From the NCBI RefSeq assembly GCF_029892425.1, contig NZ_JARXWB010000047.1, positions 1 to 47,962 of the forward strand: a stretch of DNA of 47,962 nt, read 5' to 3'. This stretch comes from Bradyrhizobium sp. BR13661 (lineage in GTDB: Bacteria; Pseudomonadota; Alphaproteobacteria; Rhizobiales; Xanthobacteraceae). The notes beneath the pieces were generated by a model. That model saw only the letters and a list, made by a program, of their open reading frames with translations, was not told where the DNA came from and did no database searches. Shown piece by piece: positions 13,822 to 20,765 of this stretch. How positions within the stretch are numbered: position 1 is the first letter of the stretch; every line of letters starts with the position of its first letter. Position numbers and translations under genes: made by a program.

Positions 13822-14103
13822 ATGAAAGCTCGTGCGCTTGTGGCCTGGAACGTCCGCCGAATCCGCGTCGCTCGCGGTATTCCGCAAGAGCAATTGGCAT
13901 ATGATGCTGAGATTGATCGTTCATATATGAGCGGCTTGGAGCGACAAACGGAGAATCCAACCATTGATCTGCTCGAGCGACTCGCCGAGACGCTAGGTGT
14001 TCGGCTCTCAGAATTCTTTCTTGAACCGCCCAAGGGAGCCGCCGCGCCAAAGCCGTTAGCCAAGGGCCGGAAACGGATTCGTCCCAGCCCTAAGAGCAAA
14101 TAA
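13822..14103 (+). CDS. XRE-family helix-turn-helix regulator (QseC-like), copy 2
   Basis: ATG 13822 (or TTG 13816) opens a 93-residue Cro/C1-type protein: LVAWNVRRIRVARGIPQEQL, AYDAEIDRSYMSGLERQTEN, then TIDLLERLAETLGVRLSEFF. The C-terminal tail is rich in lysine, arginine and proline. It is divergent from the copy 2 QseM-like gene. Its sequence differs clearly from the copy 1 regulator and the intergenic repeats of copy 1 are absent, so the two may recognise different operators. Confidence 0.75.
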   Translation: MKARALVAWNVRRIRVARGIPQEQLAYDAEIDRSYMSGLERQTENPTIDLLERLAETLGVRLSEFFLEPPKGAAAPKPLAKGRKRIRPSPKSK

Positions 14104-14619
14104 TCGCTGCACGGCTGTGTACTTATTGCGTGGCTGGCCGCCTGATGTCTGCTCAATCCCTGGGAGCGGCGGGAAAGCGGACGTCTCCCGAGGTCGCTGA
14201 AGGGCCATTTGGGGACATCTTGTCGCTCGGCCTGACGCAAATTGGGCTCAGCTGTGGAGGGCAGCAATGGATATTAAGCGGGCGTTGCCCCGTCCCCAAT
14301 TTCGGAGCGTGGTGCGCGTGTTCGAGGAGAGACGCGCCGAACTGGGAGGCGCTGTGTCCTAAGCTGGCCAGTTGCCGCGCGGCCTCATCGAATTTTGAAT
14401 ATCCATCTTGGCGAGCCCTATCGAGTTCGCAACGGTGGGGCCCCAAACCCAACCCCTGATATAAGCGTCGTCGGACCGCAGACCCGTCTTCGAGCCCACG
14501 TTTCTCTGTCCATGGTCGGGCAGATCGAGATTCTTGTTTGGGTCAAGGCGCGTCTGACGATCGCGCCGGTCCTTTGCGGCGCATCGATCTTGCTCCGGCT
14601 TATCTTGCCGGATGGGGGC
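14104..14619. other. Stretch without a supported gene
   Basis: No frame here has convincing protein character. The plus-strand frame running into the DUF1488 gene from 14395 looks non-coding before ATG 14620. Confidence 0.4.
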
Positions 14620-14928
14620 ATGTCTGAGGCGAAGCCTGTTCTCACCCGCGGAGACGCAATCGGCTATCACGGCGAGCGCATGTTCTACCGATTTACCATG
14701 ATGAGAGGCCGAACGCCGGTATCTTGTGAAATGAGTAACGGAGCTCTCATGGACCTCGCGGGTCGCACGAGCATCGTCGTGATCGACCATGAGGCGGTGT
14801 TTCCTAAGCATCGCGACCTGATCGAGGCAGTGGCGTGCGGTCTATTCAGACGCAATGAGTACATCAGAAATTTTTCCAAGCATCTGCTCCGGCCGGTGAA
14901 GCGCACCTTCGACGCCAGCGCGACGTAG
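14620..14928 (+). CDS. DUF1488 family protein
   Basis: From ATG 14620 the 102-residue protein has the DUF1488 layout: RMFYRFTMMRGRTPVSCEMS (a strand-rich start with a single domain), ALMDLAGRTSIVVIDHEAVF, then PKHRDLIEAVACGLFRRNEY. The final helix with H-R-x-x-I-E-A-V-A is characteristic. DUF1488 proteins are short proteobacterial proteins of unknown function. GGGG lies directly upstream of the start. The tail (SKHLLRPVKRTFDASAT) is extra. Confidence 0.6.
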   Translation: MSEAKPVLTRGDAIGYHGERMFYRFTMMRGRTPVSCEMSNGALMDLAGRTSIVVIDHEAVFPKHRDLIEAVACGLFRRNEYIRNFSKHLLRPVKRTFDASAT

Positions 14929-15065
14929 CTTTCGAAAAAGCGGTCTCGCATGGCTTTGGTCGGTGCCATCCATCTTGTCAGTTAGGCCACATCGGAAGAG
15001 CAGCCACGAGGCCGTCAGGGTAGACGGCTGATAACGGATCGAGCCCAGAGCGCCGTTCGAATTTG

Positions 15066-15099
15066 TTAAAACAAAAGCCCCGGACGATGCCGGGGCTTT
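15066..15099 (-). terminator. Rho-independent terminator of the outer membrane protein gene
   Basis: AAAGCCCCGG and CCGGGGCTTT form a perfect 10-bp stem with a 6-base loop. On the minus strand it is followed by TGTTTTAAC. It lies about 40 bases after the stop of the gene at 15136-17085. Confidence 0.85.
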
Positions 15100-15135
15100 C
15101 ATGTCACGTGATTTGCGATCGGTCAGTACTTGTCG

Positions 15136-17085
15136 TCAGTACTTGGCAACCACCGCCTGCGGAGCGAAGCGGTAGTTGAGGCCGACCTTGACCTGACTAA
15201 TGCTGTCTGCCTTGGTCGAGAGGATTGTCGTGCCGTCGGATGACAGAGCCCGGTCGCGCCCGAACGACAGGTAGTCATATTCCGCCTTCGCCGACCAGTT
15301 CTTGCCAAGGTCGAATTCGGTACCGTAACCAACCGTCCAGCCGAAGCGGTTGTTCGAAACCCCAAAGCCGGTGCCGCTTGCAAACACGACGCCTGCAGCG
15401 TTCGCGCACACGGTTGCAACGGCCGGACCCTGCGGATTGTAGCAGGTCGCATTGGTCTTGCCGTTCTCGAAAGCCGCACCGCCCTTCACGTAGAGGAGGG
15501 CGCGTCCCCAGGCATAACCCGCACGAGCCGTTGCAGTGGCGACCCAGTTCGTCTTGTCTTCGGCCACGAATAAAGCCGAGGTCAGGCCGGGGATGGTGAG
15601 GCTCGTGCCGACAGTACGCGCTCCGTGGATGTTGGCCGCGCCGATGTCGCCCTCCGCACCAAGGACGAAGCCGTTGCTGAACTGGTAGTTGTATCCAACT
15701 TGTCCGCCGCCGAGAGCGCCGGTCGTCCACGGCCGGGTGGTGTCGGTTGCGGGGTCGCCGAATCTCACGTCGGTCCGGCCGGCAGAGCCACCGAAGAAGC
15801 CGCCGACATAGAAGCCCGTCCAGTTCGACGCAGTGATCGCAACAGGGTGCGCCTTGACCATCTTGACAGCTTTGGTCGGCATGATCGCGGCGGCGATGGT
15901 TTCTGGCGAGAACTGGTAGCGGATGCCGGCATTGCCGGTCCAGCCGTCGATATTGGAGCCGTTTCGATAGTCGACGCGGACAAAGCCGAGCCAACCCGTG
16001 TTGACGATCTGGCCAGCGACGCCGAGCGAGTACTGGCCGTAGGTGCCAACGCGCGAGGTTGTCGTTGTCTGATTGTATGTGAATGGAGCGCCGCGGAACA
16101 GGCCGTTCAGGGACGTGTAGTTCGACGTCACGTTGCCGGCGAACTCATGGAAAACGCTCACAGACGCGAACGGCTGCCAGATGACGTTGGGTGTGGCGAT
16201 CGTCTTGCCGCCGCGCAAGCTGAGGCGGCCCATCTCGCTCTCGACGTCGTTGGTCCGGATGATGCCGGTGATGCCGGTGAAGTTCGCACCACCCACGCCT
16301 GGCGCTGTGAAGTTGTCGACGGACGTCTTCGAATAGATGAAGCCGGCTGACGGCTCGATGAACCAGCTGTCGCCCAAGTCGAAATTGTAGCCGGTCGACG
16401 CCGCGATCGAGTAACCATGCGCTCCGATCGGCTGGTTCGCAAAGGCGAAGCCCGGATTGTTCAAGCTGACATTATAGAACTCTTGGCGAACCATCAGGTC
16501 TGCAAAGAAGCGACCCTTTGTAGCAACAATATAGGTGCCGAAGAAGGGCACCTCGAATTTGTTGCTAAAACCCGCATCGTCGGACGTCTTGGCACCAAGG
16601 TAACCAGCGGTCGTGCCGAGATGCACATTCCAGCCGCTCCAGTTCAGCCGAGCGATATCGGCGCCGACCTGAACGCCGGCGAAATTCTCTTTCTGCGAGG
16701 TGGAGCAATTCGTCGAGGCGGTGTTGACGACCGCACCACCCTGCGTCGAGATACCCAAGGATTGAGAAGAAGAACTAATGTTGACGTGGCCGCCGACGGC
16801 GCGCGCCCACACGCCCCCGCCGGGCTGATCCGGCGCCGGGTTTGCCGGAGCCGACACGAACGCGCTGCCTTGCTGCGTCAGGAATGCGGTGTTGACGTTA
16901 CCGATGGCCGCCGAAATGGAAGCGCTAGCGGAACTCGTAGGCACTGCCAGCGTGCCGATGTTGTTGATAGGCGTGAGGGTTTGTGTCGTCGCGCAGTTTT
17001 GCGCCAAGGCCGAAGATGCCCCCAACAGCAGGGTGGAAACCGCCGCAACCCCCGCGCCACCAGCCCACTTCACAAACGAGCCCAT
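15136..17085 (-). CDS. Outer membrane protein with two beta-barrel segments
   Basis: ATG 17085 (GGGGAA six bases upstream) gives 649 residues; the open frame extends upstream but is non-protein. Residues 1-29 are a signal peptide ending SSALAQ. About 80-400 form an autotransporter-like beta barrel (GGGVWARAVGGHVN..., NFAGVQVGADIARLNWSGWN, repeated aromatic strands). From about 421 a second barrel of the Omp25/Omp31 type begins (NWTGFYVGGFFGGSAG), with VGYNYQFSNGFVLGAEGDIG and a C-terminal ISQVKVGLNYRF strand. A linker rich in MPTKAVKMVKAHP joins them. It probably sits in the outer membrane as one or two barrels. It is divergent from a caspase-like gene and shares a regulatory region with GTGA-N6-TCAC sites. 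Confidence 0.8.
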   Translation of the reverse strand: MGSFVKWAGGAGVAAVSTLLLGASSALAQNCATTQTLTPINNIGTLAVPTSSASASISAAIGNVNTAFLTQQGSAFVSAPANPAPDQPGGGVWARAVGGHVNISSSSQSLGISTQGGAVVNTASTNCSTSQKENFAGVQVGADIARLNWSGWNVHLGTTAGYLGAKTSDDAGFSNKFEVPFFGTYIVATKGRFFADLMVRQEFYNVSLNNPGFAFANQPIGAHGYSIAASTGYNFDLGDSWFIEPSAGFIYSKTSVDNFTAPGVGGANFTGITGIIRTNDVESEMGRLSLRGGKTIATPNVIWQPFASVSVFHEFAGNVTSNYTSLNGLFRGAPFTYNQTTTTSRVGTYGQYSLGVAGQIVNTGWLGFVRVDYRNGSNIDGWTGNAGIRYQFSPETIAAAIMPTKAVKMVKAHPVAITASNWTGFYVGGFFGGSAGRTDVRFGDPATDTTRPWTTGALGGGQVGYNYQFSNGFVLGAEGDIGAANIHGARTVGTSLTIPGLTSALFVAEDKTNWVATATARAGYAWGRALLYVKGGAAFENGKTNATCYNPQGPAVATVCANAAGVVFASGTGFGVSNNRFGWTVGYGTEFDLGKNWSAKAEYDYLSFGRDRALSSDGTTILSTKADSISQVKVGLNYRFAPQAVVAKY

Positions 17086-17256
17086 AACCAGTTCCCCAAA
17101 AATCGGAATCGAAAATATTGGGCTTAGCCTAATTGACCCTTTTGGCCTGCGAAACTGAGAGCTTTCGTTTTTGGTCAGCAGCGCCTGTGAATTCCGCGCG
17201 GTGTATCTGGCCAGCAACATTTCGAAACGGAGACGCGGTCTTTCATTACCGCTTGC

Positions 17257-17270
17257 GTGACTTGAATCAC
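17257..17270. promoter_or_regulatory. CRP/FNR-type palindrome
   Basis: GTGACTTGAATCAC (GTGA-N6-TCAC, extended to CGTGA/TCACG). It lies 172 bases upstream of the outer membrane protein start and 267 bases before the caspase start. Confidence 0.6.
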
Positions 17271-17346
17271 GTTGCCAGGAGTTCAATGCGACACGGCTGT
17301 GGACACTTGTGCGGCGGGCTGCCTCAGTCGCTGAGCCACGACCATT

Positions 17347-17360
17347 GTGACTTGTGTCAC
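17347..17360. promoter_or_regulatory. CRP/FNR-type palindrome
   Basis: GTGACTTGTGTCAC (GTGA-N6-TCAC, preceded by TT). Second site in the same divergent promoter region, 90 bases from the first. Confidence 0.6.
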
Positions 17361-17536
17361 GCAACTCTTCGAGATCGAGAAAATACCTTGGTGTGAAGGC
17401 GTTTCGACACATTGCGAGACAATGGTCTCGACGATAAAGTCCGACATCAATTATTGATTTCGGACTGGCCGACCGCCTCCAACCTTCGCCTCGCGGCTCG
17501 GTATGGTGCTGTTTGCTCGCCAAAACGGAATGTTCG

Positions 17537-19774
17537 ATGATCCGGCGGTTTACCGCAGCGGTGGCGACGATTGTCGGGACCTTCTCGTTGGTGGTCTTGG
17601 CGCCCGATTGCGCGTTTGCGGAGCGCCGCGTCGCGCTGGTCGTCGGCAACTCGAGCTATCAGTCGGTTCCGCAGTTGCCCAACCCTGCGCGCGATGCGAG
17701 CTCTATCGCAAAGATGTTCCGCGACGCCGGCTTCGACACTGTCGACACGCTGATCAACGTTGGCAACCTCGAGTTCAAGCGTGCGATCCGCAAGTTCGAG
17801 ACCACGGCCGACCAGGCTGATATCGCGGTGGTCTACTACGCCGGACATGGTTTGGAGATCGGGGGCACCAATTATCTGATCCCAGTAGATGCGAAGTTGG
17901 CCTCTGATCGCGACGCGGACGACGAAGCGATCCCGCTCGAAAGGATGGTCTCCTCGGCCGACGGCGCCAAGCGGCTGCGCCTTGTCATTCTCGACGCCTG
18001 CCGTGACAATCCCTTCGTTGGGACGATGCGGCGAGAGCGGCGGAGTGTTGTTACCCGCGCGGTCAGCAGCGGTCTGGGCAAGGTCGAGCCGACCATGACG
18101 GATACGCTGATCGCATACGCGGCGAAGGCGGGGTCAACGGCAGATGACGGCGACGGCGAGCACAGTCCGTTTACGGTTTCGATTCTCAAGAATCTGCCTG
18201 TGCCCGGACTTGATGTGCGTCTTGCCTTCGGCCGGGTCAGGGATGAGGTCCTCAAGTCGACCGCCAATCGGCAGGAGCCGTATGTGTATGGCGCCCTCGG
18301 CGGTGGCACGATCTCGCTGGTGCCGGCCCCGATCGTGCCGCAAGAGGCGCCTGTCAATGAAGTCAAGGGTGACTACGAGTTGGTGCAAAGGATCGGCACC
18401 AAGCGGGCGTGGGAAGTTTTCTTGGCGACCCATCCAACGGGATTCTACGCGGATTTGGCGCGTGCGCAGGTGGAGGCGCTCGGCAACCAGCCACAGGCCA
18501 ATATCCAGGTCGCGGCTTATCCGCAGACGCCGTCTCCGACCCGCGATACGCCACCGACGAAGGAGCAGATCGAGTGGGACAAAATCAAGGATAGCGTCGA
18601 CATTCCTGTGCTCCAGCGCTTCATCAAGCGCTTTCCCGACGCGCCGCTTGCGATCACCGCGCAACAGCGCATCGACGTTTTGAAGCAGGCGATCCAGGAG
18701 CGCGAGGACAAGGCGCGTGCCGACCGCGAGGCCGCCCGACAGGCTGCCGAGGAGGCCAAGCGGAAGGCGGAGGCCGAGCAGGCCGAACTGGCCGCCCAGA
18801 AGAAGCGGGAAGATGACGAGCGCCGGGCGCGCGAGGCCGAGGCAGCCGAGAAGGTCAAGGCGGCCGCGGCCGCGGCGGCAGCCGACAAGAAACGCATCGA
18901 GGATGAGCGACGTGCAGCAGCGGCTGAAGCCGACCGGCTGGCCAAATTATCCGAGGCTGAGCGCAAGGCGCAAGAGGCCAAGCAGAAGGCCGAGCAGGCC
19001 GAGCGCGACCGCGCCGCTGCGGCCGCGGCGGCAGCAAAAGCGGCAGCCGATAAACAGGCAAAGGAAGCCGAAGAGGCGCGCAGGCTGGCTGACCTCGCGG
19101 CGGCGAAGGAAGCCGCCTGCAAAGATCAACAGGCCCGGCTGGACGCGATCATCGCCAAGGGCAGTGACGGTACCGGCATCGACGACCTCAAGGCATTCTT
19201 GAAGACGGTCTCCTGCGACCGGCTCGGGCCAGTGGTCGTTGCCGCGATCGATCGCTTCAATGCCGAGGCCGTGAAGCGGGCGGCCACGCAGCCCAATTCG
19301 CCGCAGCTCGTCACGTCCGCCCAGACTGAGCTGGTCCGGCTCGGCTGCCTGACCGGCAAGCCGGATGGCAAGCTGAGCGACTCGACCAAGGCTGCGCTTG
19401 GTCGTTACTTCTTGATCGGAGGCCAGCAGGTAGAGCCCGACAAGATCAGTGTGACGCAGGACCTGGTCGGCGAACTCGCCAAGCACGCGACACGGGTCTG
19501 TCCGATCCAGTGCAAGAGCGACGAGACCCTGAAGGGCGATGTCTGTGTCGCCAACGAGAATCCGGCGTCGGCTGCGACCGCCTCGCGCAAGAGCGGCGAC
19601 GATGACAAGTCGCGCCAAAAGCAGACCAATCGCGATGCCGATCGCGAGCCCGCTCGCCGTGCCAAGCCCGAGAACGATGCGCCTCGCGCCCGCCAGCAGG
19701 CGGTTGCGCGACCGAGCATCGTGAGCGGTGGCGGCGGCGGTGGCCACAGCACCATCATCGGCGTCGGGTTCTGA
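17537..19774 (+). CDS. Exported caspase-like protein with Ala/Lys/Glu-rich region
   Basis: From ATG 17537 the 745-residue protein starts with a signal peptide (to about CAFAE, residue 29). Residues 30-260 are a caspase (peptidase C14) domain: RRVALVVGNSSY, catalytic His104 in YYAGHG and Cys155 in LDACRDNPF. Residues about 385-540 are a long charged coiled coil of alanine, lysine, glutamate and arginine. A peptidoglycan-binding-like repeat follows (TELVRLGCLTGKPDGKLSDS), then a cysteine-containing segment (RVCPIQCKSDETLKGDVC) and a Gly/basic tail. Bacterial members of this family cleave after Arg/Lys or act as scaffolds. The substrate is unknown. It is followed by a small secreted protein. Confidence 0.85.
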   Translation: MIRRFTAAVATIVGTFSLVVLAPDCAFAERRVALVVGNSSYQSVPQLPNPARDASSIAKMFRDAGFDTVDTLINVGNLEFKRAIRKFETTADQADIAVVYYAGHGLEIGGTNYLIPVDAKLASDRDADDEAIPLERMVSSADGAKRLRLVILDACRDNPFVGTMRRERRSVVTRAVSSGLGKVEPTMTDTLIAYAAKAGSTADDGDGEHSPFTVSILKNLPVPGLDVRLAFGRVRDEVLKSTANRQEPYVYGALGGGTISLVPAPIVPQEAPVNEVKGDYELVQRIGTKRAWEVFLATHPTGFYADLARAQVEALGNQPQANIQVAAYPQTPSPTRDTPPTKEQIEWDKIKDSVDIPVLQRFIKRFPDAPLAITAQQRIDVLKQAIQEREDKARADREAARQAAEEAKRKAEAEQAELAAQKKREDDERRAREAEAAEKVKAAAAAAAADKKRIEDERRAAAAEADRLAKLSEAERKAQEAKQKAEQAERDRAAAAAAAAKAAADKQAKEAEEARRLADLAAAKEAACKDQQARLDAIIAKGSDGTGIDDLKAFLKTVSCDRLGPVVVAAIDRFNAEAVKRAATQPNSPQLVTSAQTELVRLGCLTGKPDGKLSDSTKAALGRYFLIGGQQVEPDKISVTQDLVGELAKHATRVCPIQCKSDETLKGDVCVANENPASAATASRKSGDDDKSRQKQTNRDADREPARRAKPENDAPRARQQAVARPSIVSGGGGGGHSTIIGVGF

Positions 19775-19831
19775 AAGGATTGCGAGCCGGTCGGAGTATT
19801 GCCCGTGCCGGTACCAAGAGGAGGAGCGGAG

Positions 19832-20080
19832 ATGAATCGGGTTTGTTCGTTGATGCTTGCAGCGGCTGTATCGATGCCGCTCGTTCTATCTGCGGTCCTG
19901 CCGGCCCTCGCGGATCAAGGGATAGTGAAGCCCTCTAAGAAGCACTACGCCCTGCACGATCGATGGGCGATTGCGCGCGTCCACCAAGTTACACGCGTTG
20001 CTGCAATACCCCCCGATCTCGCGTGTGGAGGATTCTGGTGCCGCCGTGACTTCGTGTTGATGCTCGGCATCGGCTTCTAG
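19832..20080 (+). CDS. Small exported protein after the caspase gene
   Basis: ATG 19832 follows AGGAGGAGCGGAG and encodes 82 residues. Residues 1-27 are a signal peptide (MNRVCSLMLAAAVSMPLVLS, then PALADQ). The mature part contains two cysteines in ACGGFWCRRDFVLMLGIGF at the C-terminus. I have seen this C-terminal cysteine/aromatic pattern in rhizobial proteins of unknown function. It lies 57 bases after the caspase gene, so they are probably co-transcribed. An IS630 remnant begins immediately after its stop. Confidence 0.6.
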   Translation: MNRVCSLMLAAAVSMPLVLSAVLPALADQGIVKPSKKHYALHDRWAIARVHQVTRVAAIPPDLACGGFWCRRDFVLMLGIGF

Positions 20081-20167
20081 AGCATGTTGGGGTCGACTTG
20101 AATCGCAGGGATTCCCAAAGGGAGCGAACCGTGATTCATCCTTGAGGCCGGGAGGAGGCCGACAGGG

Positions 20168-20648
20168 ATGGCGCATGGAGAGGCTCTTCGCATACGGGTA
20201 ATCAAGGCCGTCGTTGAGGATGGCCTTTCGCGGAACGAGGCGGCCCGGATATTCCGGGTCGGGATCGCGAGCGCGATCCGCTGGGTGAAGGCGTTCGAGG
20301 AGACGCAGCGCACTGCAGCTTTGCCGACCGGCGGGGACCCGCGCTCTGTGCTGAAGCCGCATCGGGACTGGCCGTTGGAACTTCGGCGCAAGGAGAACGA
20401 TCTGACGCTCGATGCGATCGCCGAGCGACTGCTTCGCAGGCATGGCGTCGAAGCCGACAAGTCGATGCTGTCGCGCTTCTTTGCCGGTGAGGGGCATCAG
20501 CTTCAAAAAAACCGTGCACACCAGCGAGCAGGATCGTCCCGACGTCGTTGACGTGCCGGCAAGCGTGGCGGTGCGCGCAACCCAGCCTTGGCGGTCGGCT
20601 CATCTTCTACGAGACGCCTTTCGAATGCAGAATCCATTCGAGCCCTGA
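20168..20648 (+). pseudogene. IS630-family transposase remnant
   Basis: ATG 20168 opens the N-terminal half of an IS630 transposase: LRIRVIKAVVEDGLSRNEAA, RIFRVGIASAIRWVKAFEET (helix-turn-helix) and LDAIAERLLRRHGVEADKSM. The frame shifts at about 20505: the continuing block ISFKKTVHTSEQDRPDVVDV lies in another frame (to 20648). The DDE half is then lost. A possible left terminal repeat starts at about 20085, just after the stop of the 19832-20080 gene. Confidence 0.8.
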
Positions 20649-20765
20649 GGGGCGCGAGTGGTGATTTAAGCCTGCACTATGAACCCCATACTTGCTCAAT
20701 GCAGCAACGTCTCGTGAGAGACACGCAAAGCAATGCGTGTGTTACAAGAACGTCTAGATCTAGCG

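Noticed and set aside
16417..17127. 236-residue plus-strand frame
   Set aside because: Opposite-strand shadow of the outer membrane protein gene; arginine-rich, no pattern.
17086..17649. Upstream extension of the outer membrane protein frame
   Set aside because: The signal peptide starts at 17085 with a ribosome site; the extension crosses the regulatory palindromes and reads as non-protein.
19021..19070. Tandem repeat of Ala/Lys codons as a DNA repeat
   Set aside because: Explained by the low-complexity coiled coil of the caspase-like protein.
18947..19747. 266-residue minus-strand frame
   Set aside because: Opposite-strand shadow of the repetitive Ala/Lys/Glu part of the caspase gene.
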